Shown here in pieces: positions 26,101 through 37,300 of a DNA stretch of 64,000 nt (the first letter of the stretch is position 1; every line of letters begins with the position of its first letter). The stretch is from contig JAQGBZ010000023.1 of assembly GCA_034687125.1 (NCBI GenBank), positions 248,001-312,000 on the forward strand. The letters are read 5' to 3'. Under the pieces are notes generated by a model that worked only from the letters and a program-made list of their open reading frames with translations, was not told the origin of the DNA and searched no databases. The stretch is from Neelides folsomi. Lineage: Eukaryota; Arthropoda; Collembola; Neelipleona; Neelidae. A program made the position numbers and the translations under genes.

Positions 26101-29082
26101 AAATATAGATCCAAAGATGAGTCATATTCAGAAAATTTCTAAAATTGCATGAAACCAAGATATATGATAAAAATAAACAATAATTCCTTATATGGTATAT
26201 TACTATTTGAAGTAATAGTATTGTGTTAACTATCATAACTTTGTATTTATAACTCTACTATTATAGTAATATTTAATATTAAGAGTTTATTAAAAAGGTT
26301 TTTAAATAAGATAAAAGTTTAAAATAAAATTTTCTTACCTGAGTATCATAATGAGATTTCAATATAAGTAGATTCAATTTTCAGTCTTCGTTCTCGTCAA
26401 TAAATAAGCACTTGTATTTTTCTTATAATATCTACGTCATACTTTGAGATCTCTTAATTATGATGTATTTAGAAAAATAAGACTTTATATTTGAGGCTTA
26501 TTACTGCCCATACATCCCATGCTCTATAACTTTGTATCCCTCAGTATTTGAGTGAATGTAAGTATTCGTTCTGTAAACAAAAGATAACAAGTCGCTGAGG
26601 TCTCAAAAAGTCTTTTCTGGGTGGAATTGGTTGTTTGTGATAATTAAATATATATATATATTTATTTATTTATATAAAATGATTTTCTATCTCTCCTTCC
26701 CTATCGCTCCAGTATTGCTCAACCAATCTGTTTAATTAAATATTATTTACCAACTTCTCAACTTCATCTCCATTCAATGGTGTTGTTTGCTTGGGAAATT
26801 TTTGAACTCCAACTGAGAATTTTCTCTTCTCGTTTCAATGAGTATATGAATATATTAAGTTAAAAATTACTCAATAAGCTTTGAATATCTTAGAATAATT
26901 AATCAACTAATTGCTCTTCCTTATTTAGCTACTATTTTTAAATATTTTTGTATAAAATTTTGATTAAATAGATTTTCTATCTTAATGTTCAAAGTTTGAT
27001 ATAGTATAAAGTTATGTGTTTTGGAACTAAAGTTGAAGGTATACAGTTGGAAACGTTTAACTAGTTTATTGTGTGTACAAATTGACTAACTCACTACAAT
27101 TATAAATTTAAGTGTATTTGGAGCAGAAATAACTACAATTAAGATTATTGCTATTTAATAGCTAATTTTGGAAAAACTCAAAGAGAGGGAATAAAAAAAG
27201 TAAAAAAGAGTATTAATAAAATACGGGGGTTAAGGGCTGAGGATTTCCGGGTCTAAGGAGTTGGGACCGTCGGGTTTGGTGAGGTTGTCTGGGCGCAACT
27301 GAGGGTGAGAGTGTCGGCTGACTCTGAAGCCACCCCGACGGATCCCTGAGTTGCCCACTTGGGCGGACCAATCCCACGGAGAGGGTCGTATTCTCCACCA
27401 TTCCAGTCTCCAAGATGATCCCCGTTGCGGAAGGACTCTCACTCTCGTTTACAATCCCCATTCAATGTCTCACCCTCCATCCCACACTTCTCCCGCTCAC
27501 TCATCAATCCTTCACTAGTACACATGGAAATAAAGAAATACATACTAGGAATTATTCCTACATGTTACGAATACCGCAGTAATTGATAATGTGAATCATA
27601 TTATTTATGATCATTATGATTTCATGAAATATTAGCATTTATTCTTGAGATATTGTGGACGGTAAATTTTATCACATATCATAAAATCGCTAACTGGACA
27701 ATGATAGTCATCTAATGTAATAATTTAGTGTGTATTATTGTTTACAATTATGTGTTTAACTCATATACTAGATTAGAGGTTGAAATGAAAAAATGTAATT
27801 ATACCAGCAGACGTGTATGCCTAAGATAAGATACATATTGGTATAAATAAATGTAATGAGTATTTAATATAAATACATATTCTCTTCTTTGATTATACTT
27901 GCATCATTAATAATAATTAATTAAAAATAAAAAAGAATTGGATTAAAATAATTATTTTTTACAACATATTATTGAAAACAAAGTTGCAATCTTTCTTTCA
28001 ATTTTTCAATTTCAATTTTTTAATCAATCTTTCAAAAATTCTTTAAAATCTGAGCAAGTGATAAATCAAATAACATTATTAGCTTCCGTTTTTCTTCTTG
28101 ATATTAATTAATTACTTAATCCATATATAGCTAATTAAATGTACCACTATGTAAATATGATATATGATAGGTAAATTTTAGTGTTATTTTGAGTAGCATA
28201 AAATAAATAAACAGTAAAAGTGTATATTAGTAGGTATTTTAGCTATACTATTTAGGTATGCTTAGTTTATTTGAGATACCATCTTGTATTCTTACGCATA
28301 GTATGTATGCCCTTACCTGATATTGAATTAGGTATTATGTACGTAATATGTAGTAGAAATTTGAACACAGTCACTATGAAGTAAGTATGAGGCTTCTCAA
28401 ACTAAATATGGTATACTGTAGGTATCTGTATATCTCACACAAATTGATCATCAATTGCTTCGTACCAATTGATGTGAATTCCACCCAAAGGGATCATTAG
28501 GTGAGTTTGGAACATGGATCAATTGATTCATTCAAAATACTAAAATAGACTAAATGAGATTTGACTCTGTTTCAAAAGTCAGTCAAACTTTCCTAATTAA
28601 CTGTCCAATAAAATCTTCTCTTTCGAAGATTCATTAACTAACCCTAAGTCAAAAAAGTGCACATGTCCTAGCATAAATCGGATAGAAATAGCTAAATGCT
28701 CAGGGCCCTATTAAGATAACGATATATTCCGGGAGCAAATAATTGGCTCTACTTTGATAGTTTCTGCACTAGATTCCAATATCCTTTGCATTCTAATTTC
28801 CAACACTCCAATAAGGTAAGACAATGTGCCTAAATAGTTGTAATTGAATAAGTTTAAATATTTACTTGATAGATAATTCATGATTTGATGAGCATTAATA
28901 AAAACATTTCTTTGAGGTAATATTTTAATATTCGAGGTATCAGATAAGACGAGCATATGAATAGTCTTGATCTTGAATATAAAAATGGTAGTGTAATTGA
29001 CTTAGAAATAAATATCAGCAAGTGGCCTGACAGGGAATCATTGAAAAGGCCATCAAGGTAAATGGAGAGGAATGTGCTGAGG
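20131..29082. other. Intergenic or 5' flank region without recognised genes
   Basis: This lies between the CXXC exon and the Boule gene, both on the minus strand. It is mostly AT-rich, with GC-richer islands near 20400-20720, 21000-21600, 21650-22250, 23700-24020, 24370-24720, 25730-25960 and 27200-27520. The longest open frame (151 codons, plus strand, 21451-21906) has no recognised domain or splice context. A seven-copy AT run lies at 26648-26661. Some islands may be promoters or 5'UTR exons of the CXXC gene, but nothing in the sequence proves this. Confidence 0.5.
26648..26661. repeat. Short AT dinucleotide run
   Basis: Seven perfect AT units, flanked by TTTATTTATTTAT sequence. It is a simple low-complexity tract. 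Confidence 0.8.
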
Positions 29083-30347
29083 TCAATGGGCCGGCGGGAT
29101 GACAGAGGGTGGATTGAAAACATATAAAGGCTCAACTCCTCCAAGAGATGAAGGAAGCAACTGAAGGCCATTGTTCGTCCAGCGTAAATTGCTCGACTGC
29201 CAACTCCCCCCAGCACCCTTCAAAATTCATAAAATTACAAATCTAATAAAAAATCACACTTGTAAAAGGAAAGACCCTTAGATGTCCCTTAGGGAAAGGG
29301 AGAAGAATTTACCTGAGAAGGAGCCTGAGGTTGAAAATAATGCTGCGAGTTGAGAGGCGCTGGTTGTGGGACGATGCAAAGTTGCTGGGCGCTTCCGGTT
29401 TGTCCTTGTGGAACAAAATAAGTTGATTGAAGCATGTGATGCGGCTGTTGCTGAACCGCTGGACCAGTCACAAAAGAACTCCCACTATTTTGTATCGTAT
29501 AGTATGGGCAAGATACTTGTGTTGGTGTCAAATGTTGATATTGCCCATTGCCATTGGCATAATAGTAAGATAAAGTTGGTGGAGTTTGCGAAGGGTAAGC
29601 CGAAGCTCCAACTGACTCAAATGTATTTGCTGGTTGAACGTAGCTGAAATCTGGCCATGTTGGTCCATTTCCTTGACCATCAAACGGATTCTATATGGTC
29701 CAAATATACAAATTCTATTAAATTCTGATCAATTTTATTCTTACAAAATTATTTATTTACCTGAACAGATTGCTTCTTCACAGCAGGAGCAATATTGAGT
29801 CGTCTTTCAGCCACAATTATAGGACCAATTTCCTATTGCATAATAATGATTATACATAATATAATTCTAAGGAATTCTTAATGAAAAAATATAATTTTTA
29901 GCTTCAATTACACGTGAATGGATGGCAATGAAGAGTCTACGAGCTTCTTCTTCAGTTTCGAAAGTGACAAAACCATAGCCTTTGGAAACTCCAGCTCTAT
30001 CCTGGATGATTTTGATAGCTCTCACTTGACCATACATTGAGAAAACTTCATGAAGTTCCTCCTCTGTTGTAGATGAAGCAATCCCTCCTACAAAAACACG
30101 ATTTGGCACAAGAGTTCCGTACTTTGGGGCAGAATAAGATTGACCATCGCCGGACCTTGATAAACAATTTCAATATTTTCATTGAAAACAAATGCAAAAT
30201 TAAATGTTAATACATCGTTTTTAATCGTGAGCATTTACGTAGAAGTGTTGGTTGACCCGCGAGGAGATCCGCCATTCAAGTCAGATTTAATTCCAACTTC
30301 AGCAGGAAGATTTGAGACCTCGCTTCCTGAATTCATTTCTTTTCTAG
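29083..30347 (-). CDS. boll: Boule/DAZ-family RNA-binding protein
   Basis: Five coding exons were joined by hand: 30239-30336 (from the ATG at 30336, acceptor at 30347), 29912-30155, 29761-29832, 29313-29690 and 29083-29217. The total is 927 bases, or 308 residues, in frame throughout. One RRM follows an N-terminal tail: RNP2 VFVGGI and RNP1 KGYGFVTF, with DRAGVSKGYGFVTFE matching Boule/DAZL closely. Then comes ERRLNIAPAVKKQ, the DAZ-family continuation of the RRM, and a Gln, Tyr and Pro-rich tail. The last exon adds 44 residues and ends at TGA 29083. Boule proteins bind mRNA 3'UTRs in germ cells and promote translation at meiosis. An upstream exon at 30590-30620 is open in the same phase without an ATG, so the true start could be further 5'. 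It lies about 700 bases downstream of VWA8 on the same strand. Confidence 0.88.
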
Positions 30348-30589
30348 CTAAAATGACCAAAATGACTTAACTAATAAATTACATTTACTTTTATATAATA
30401 TTCACATACAGTAGAAAATATTTATGATACTGTAGTTTACTAATAAATTTAAATACAGATATTTGTATTATAATATTTTATGTAAAATGTTTATTTTGTT
30501 TTGCTTTATATTACATGTAGAACTTAATATCGTAGATAAAAGTGAATTAATCAATGTTTGAAATAGAGCTAATTATGAAAGAGACTTAC

Positions 30590-30620
30590 TTGTTGGAGAA
30601 GCAACTTTACTCGTCGGTGC
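30590..30620 (-). other. boll: Probable 5' exon of the Boule gene
   Basis: This short exon has an acceptor AACAG at 30622-30621 and a donor A|GTAAGT. It joins in phase to the exon beginning at 30347 and reads APTSKVASPT-TRKEM through to the assigned ATG. No ATG lies within it, so it is either 5'UTR or the end of a longer N-terminus whose first exon I could not place. Confidence 0.5.
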
Positions 30621-31314
30621 CTGTTAGAGATCGAATTAACTTCCTCTCTTGAGCGCCCGACTCTTTCCATTCTATTTATAACTTATCGTCATCTCCAGCC
30701 TGCTCCCATGATATTTGCAACCTCTACCTCGTTAGAATTTAACAACAAAACACTTCATTTGGAATTAAAATGAAATGTAAAGATGAAGTAATGAGTTATC
30801 AACAAGTCACAAGAATCAATACATATACAGACTTGTCCATACTGTAAAAATGCTTTTAATTATCTGTATATCTTAATGTTACGTACATTATAAAATAACA
30901 AACTCTTTTATTTTTTGTTTTCTTTTGTAAGTGCGCTAATAAATGGCAAAGGTCCAACATAGTCTTCTTGTTATTTAAACAGAAGAAAATGAAAGTAAAA
31001 TATATACATTTATACATATTTAATTTTACTTTAATGCATTAAATGAATGGGCATTTTGATGAAAAAAAATTACAACAAAGAAATGAACGAATTTCTTATT
31101 GTTTATTAATAATCATCAAATTTTGCACAAATCCGTTTAGAAATGTCCAATTTTGTCAAGACTTAGATTACAACATGCTTACCTAGAGTATATTATGTAG
31201 AATTTTCATGATAAATAAACATTATTTATATAATAAAAATTAATGTTTTGTAATAAAACTACGATTTATTTCAAAATAACTTTTCTCCTCACATAAAATC
31301 ACCCATGTACTTTT
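30621..31314. other. Intergenic spacer between VWA8 and Boule
   Basis: This is AT-rich DNA between two minus-strand genes. It should hold the VWA8 3'UTR, with an AATAAA signal at 31265-31270, and the promoter or first exon of Boule. A somewhat GC-richer segment at about 30630-30740 is the best place for the Boule 5' end. No other coding signal is visible. Confidence 0.5.
31265..31270 (-). other. Polyadenylation signal AATAAA for VWA8
   Basis: TTTATT on the plus strand reads AATAAA on the minus strand, about 45 bases past the VWA8 stop codon. This is a normal place for a short 3'UTR. Confidence 0.55.
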
Positions 31315-34300
31315 TTAGGTTAAAATAGTTTGTGTAAAAATTCGCTGAAGAATTTGAGGCAGCTTGGAAGTGTCAAGACAAACGAAACCTTTCCCTGCTG
31401 GCAACTCCTTCGCTAACCTTTAAAAGAAAATATTCCGATTAAATATTAAATAAACTCAATTTTTTTAATTAAACTTAATTATTAAAATTTTCACATGCTT
31501 TGTGAGCTTATGAATGAATGAAAATAGAAATTCTGATCACCAGCATACCTTTGTGCCTGATCCCCAAGAGACCCAACGAATATGGCAAATGCTTTGATCT
31601 CCGAATTCATATTAAGGATCTTAGATAGTTCTTTTGGAGAAATTCCATATCGATCCAAGTTTGCATCACTCAGAACAATTACAAAGGCTTCATCGGTGTC
31701 TTCTAAATCATCGGCAAATTTCTTGATTGCGTCTTCAGTCGCTTCAAGAGTATTGTCACCAGAGGCACAAAATTGTGAATGCAGATGCATCATTTTCATG
31801 ATGTCAATTCTATCCTTGTCACTTTTAGGAACTGAATTAAATTCCACAAGAGGCAATTTCCAATCGTCTCCAGAATGACCAATGATTTCATATTGAAATA
31901 TATCTTCATAATCTTTAAATGATTCCATTACGAGCAGAGCGCATTCTAACATCCTATCCATTCTTCGATCATAGCCATTAAATCTATAATAATAAAAGAG
32001 AATTGGCATCAATATTAATATACAATTACAAGTATAGGTAAATATTTGCGTGGTTTTTTAAATATTAATAACTAAAAATGGTTTGAAGATTTACCTATAC
32101 ATAGACCCCGAACAATCAACGACTAATTTGAGCTTTTTCGGCTTATCTTGTGGATCTCCTGGTTCTGGATCTTCTTCTTTTCTCCTTTTATAAATTGCTT
32201 TCTCTCCAACAACACCTTTAAAGAACGTTTTAAGAAAATATACAAGTTAGTATTATTAATAAAGGGATTAATTTACTATCTTGCATATTAGAATATGTAG
32301 TAAATTAAAAAATAAGATTCATTATGAAAAACTTACTTTCAATAAGCTTTGAATCATCGATTTCGCCTGAAGTTTGATGTTTTACCCATTTTCTTTCTTT
32401 TGCTTTTGCTTGTAATGAATTGAGGATTACTCTCAGAGCTTGAATCTATGTAACATAATACGGGTGTTAATCAAATATAATAAATTAAAACCATTTAATA
32501 CAATATATTATACGTATTACAAGTTAATACTTTTAGGTATATTGATTTACCTGGGGACGTATTGGATTCAAATACTGTTCATAAATATTTCCTTCGTATT
32601 TACTCATTCTTATTTGTTGAAGTCTCTCTTCAAATGCTTTCATAGCCATTGCTCTTGCCATTTTTCTAACTTCCGGAGGAACTGCTTGTTTTACTGCATC
32701 TGCTACTTGAAATACGGGATTTCCAGAGTCAAGTCTGAATGGTCCACCAGCACCTCCAAGTCCAGCAGTTGCCTGTCCTCCTGAACCACCGGCCCATTGA
32801 TTGCCGCCAACATGAGGGGCGTTTGTTGCGTCAAACTTTCCAATTTTAGGAGCTTGAAAATCGGATTCTTTGAACACACGAGAAGATTCAAGAAGGGGAG
32901 ACATTTGTGTCATTTCCATTCGTTTCATGAACTCTGGAATTTCAGATACTGGAACAAGGTGAACTTCCAAATCCCTAAATAATTCATATCATATACGTAA
33001 GCAAAATGAAATAATTACAGTTGTGCTATATACCATAAATAATAATAAATATAGCATTTAATATAATTAGACCGTATATTGGAAAGTAATTTTATATTAC
33101 TTATCATCAGTAATGCTTGAACGTCTCCTTAAAAGAATTCCTTCAGTAGGCTCAAGATTGAATTTCTTTAACGTCTCTTTCACGGTTTGTCGAAGTTCCG
33201 AATTATAGACATCAAAGTCAAAAACGTTATCAATTGCATCAGCCAAACTATCATTAGGATATTTCTAAAAGAATATTATATTACAGAATTTAATCAGAAT
33301 AGAATCAAATTAAAATCTTTAAGGAATGTTTTAAAAATAGATATTATTACTCACTTCCAAATGTTTAACAATGCTAACTGCTTCTCTTGTCGAGTATGGA
33401 TATGGAATTGTTCCTTCGTCTGCCAAATTTCTCAATGCTCCAAAGGCTTTGGCAATTCTAGCCAAATAGTCTTCGCTTATGGATGGACCATAGCCCTTTA
33501 AAAGTTCCATTTCTGATTCATAACTTGGGTTGTCAATTGCATGAACGCTAAACAAATCGCCAAGAACTGAATAAAAATCATTTCCTAAAAAGGGAAATCC
33601 TGGCCGATTTGCTAGAACAAACATTCGAAAATTCGGATGAAGTGGGATGATATTTTTCATATCCGCGTCTTTATAATAATCCTCAATCATTTTCATTGGG
33701 ACAATTCTCCTTCCATCAGACAATATCATTTCACCACTTTCTGCAAGAGTCTAAAATAAAAAAACAGGGTGAATATAAATATATAAGAATTTTTTCAGAA
33801 TGGTTTATTTATACCTTGAGAATAGATGTAACATGAGTAGGAGCTTTGTCCGCTTCGTCAATTATAATAACATGGCCATCTCGAGCAGCACGAACTAATG
33901 GTGAATCTTCAAATGTCACCACACCGTCTATGACTTTTTGCTGAAGTGTTAAAGCTTGTACTGTGGTATCCCTTTATACATAGAAATAAACATCATGATT
34001 TTTGTTAATTTTTTAACAAAAATAATTAGGTGCTAGTGATAACTAGTAAATTAATCATCTTAGTTTAAAGTCAACCTGTGGAGTTGAATATATTCTCTTG
34101 GTCTATTAAGTAGAAAGAGGAGTTGGTCAACAAGTTTATTTTTTCCAACGCCTTGATTTCCAACAAGAAGCAAATGTTCTCCCATCAAATAATTTTGAAG
34201 TAATTCTTCCAATGCTCTTATATGCTAAAAATATTAATAAATAAGCTAATACATTGAAAATTATCGTCTGTGAATATTTAATTGAAATTGAAAACTTACT

Positions 34301-37300
34301 TGTTGAATATTGTAAAAGAGAACATAAGGAACTTTTGATTCATATTGTGTATCGGTCCAAATATCAGCAACTGTGTGTCCAATCGTCAATTTTCCATTAG
34401 ATATATCAATTTTTCTCTCGGCTGTATTCTTGAATGTCAATGGAAGAATTCCGTTCCTTTTAATAACTCCTTCAAGTTCATCTTTATTGAGCGACGGGAG
34501 AAACCTTCAAGAAAATAAATTATATTAAAACCAAAGATATTACAATGAGAAAACATGAAAGTAAATAAATAATATTCTTAATTAGCGTATAAAATAAACA
34601 CTTAAAATCTTATGACAGTTTGTCACATTTCATAAAGTCTTGATCCATCAATGGCTGACAAAGAACCTAATAAAGAAGATGCAACCTACGCGAGTCAATT
34701 GGTTGGTTATTTAGTGGCCACATTTCAGACTCAATATAAAGCAATTGTTGACAGCAGTTTAAAGGCCTACAATAGTTTATCAGTTCAATACCATGAGCAT
34801 TACAATAATCTAACAGAAAGATGCAATCAAGGCTTTCAAAATTTAAAGCAACAAACTGCTAAAGGTATAAATTACAATCTACAAAATATCAATTTTAACA
34901 AAAAGTTTAGTAATTTAACCAAAATGAAGGGAATTAAAAAATTTTCTATTTGGATATTAAACCAGTAAAGAACTTCATGATGAACTCAATAAGAGGTACG
35001 GTGAAGGTAAAGATAGTCTCTAAAAGTTGTACGAAGAGGAGAAAAAGATTGCAACGGCAATTTAGCCAAACTCAAGGAACATTACGAAGAGGAAAAGAAA
35101 AAGCATCCAGCATTTGATATCAAAACTTATGAGAATGCAATGAACGACATGAACAAGAAAAAAGATGAAGCATTGGCCGATTCTGAGAAAAAATACAAAG
35201 AATCTTCAGCCAAATTGGAGAATATCTACAAAGGCGAAAAAAAGTTTACCACCATAAACTTCCTCAACGCCAATACAAATACTAAAAAACTGTAGTATGA
35301 GATAATTAAGATAAATGTATACTATAATAATTAGTAAATTGTATTTATAACTAAAAGTAGTATTTATAACTAAAAAATAGTAAAATCGATCGATTTGATA
35401 ATAAATAACATTTACTTATTTATGTATTGAATATTGACTAATTCTACCTTGAAAGACAAGCCCTTGTTATTTCTTCGAAAGGGCCAATTTCCTTATCACT
35501 CTTCCCAAACTTCTCGCTCCTCTTCGCTATTCGAATGAGTTGACGTGTAGAAAGTGATGAAGCCAATGATTTCTTTGAAGATTCGGATGACTCTCTCAGT
35601 TCTCTTGCTATTTCAACAATTCTCTTCATTTCTCTCGATATTTTTCCTTCACACTTTAAGATAAATATTTACGAGTTAAAGTATTGAAATAGTTGAATTA
35701 GCAAAGGTATAACTAATTAGTTCAAATGTAGAACTAACTTACGAAGGATTGGATTATTGAAAGTTCTTCTTCTAATGTCATATCAGGTAGTTTGTGGTAA
35801 AAGAATAAACTTAAAATTTCTGGAGTTAGCCATTGAGATTTTCCTTTGCCCGAAGGACCCCCTGAGGATGTTGACGATTTTGGTGGTGGAATTCCGGTGG
35901 CTACAATGTAAAAATCAGGATGAATTCTCTGAATTAGATGTTTCTCTTTCATTTCTTGATCGGAAAGAGAATATTTTTCCTTGATTGCATCGTATCTATC
36001 GCTTCTCAATAATCTTGAACCATCGTGAAGTTGGAGTTCGCGATCATGAACCAATCTGAATAATTATTCGAATAATTATTATCATAATATTTTAATCAAA
36101 AAAGTTAAAAACGTTACAACTTTGAAAGATTGTATAAAATGTGTACCTGAATATGACAGACAGGGTTGAAGAATGAACTTGATCGAGTCCATCAAGAAGT
36201 GCCAATTTTCCATCGAGTGCAGCTTGTACAAGGGGAGCATTCAACCAAATCGTATCCCCATCACTTTTTGTAGCCCTTTGTTGTAAAAGATCTCTTGCTG
36301 TCATATCCTGAAATCATTGACAATATGCTAAAACTTAATAAAATCATCAATACTAATTATTACAAAATAGGGATACATGTTAACGGTTTTAAATTATTCT
36401 TACTTTGTACATCACGATGGGTTCAACTTTAGAATTGATTGATTTGGCAAATTTTGACACGATGACACTTTTCCCTGTTCCTCTACTGCCAACCAAGCAA
36501 ACATCCCTTCGAATAGAATGAGATTGGATCATTTCATCAATCACAACTTGATGTGAGTCGATAGGAATAAACAAATCTCCATCCATCTTCTTTACTTTCC
36601 TCTTCTTTCTCTCTGAAACTTCAATTCCATATTTTGGGAGACTTTCTTGAACGGCGTTAAGCTGCCCTTCCTCTTTTTCCAATAAGAGGTCGTAAGGGTA
36701 CATTCGAAGTAGAAGGCGATCCAAAGGAATGTCTGGGTCTTTATTCTAAATATGAAAATAAAACTTAATAATTAGGTAAACCCACTTATTAGTGAATGAA
36801 AGAACATACTACGGATAATTGTTAAATTAATAAATTACCAGCAGTGCTGCACCATATGATAAGTTTTCTAAAGGAAAGTGAGGGAGACTAATAGCCCAAG
36901 GATTGTCCTCACTTTTCTTAAAATCAGGATCATTTGACCAAATCACAGAATAAGCAAAATTGTTCAACGTCTTCAACTTCTCCATTGGGACATCCGGTCC
37001 AAGGCCTCGGAGTTTAATCAGCATTTCCTTTTAAATCGTAATACACACAATGAAATAAATAAAAATATGAAAAGAAAGCAATTTCATAATATCGTATACA
37101 ATAAAATACTCGTCTACTATAGTACGAGCTGAATGATGATTTTAGATGAATATGAATTCTTTATGATTTATGGCTATATAAAATATGAGATCAAGTGATT
37201 AAGGGTTGTCTACTTATGTAATTTTCATTTACAAATGCAGCAAAAGTAAGCTTTTATCATTAGATTCATTTGAAATCTCAGGGGGGAGCTTCATCAATTT

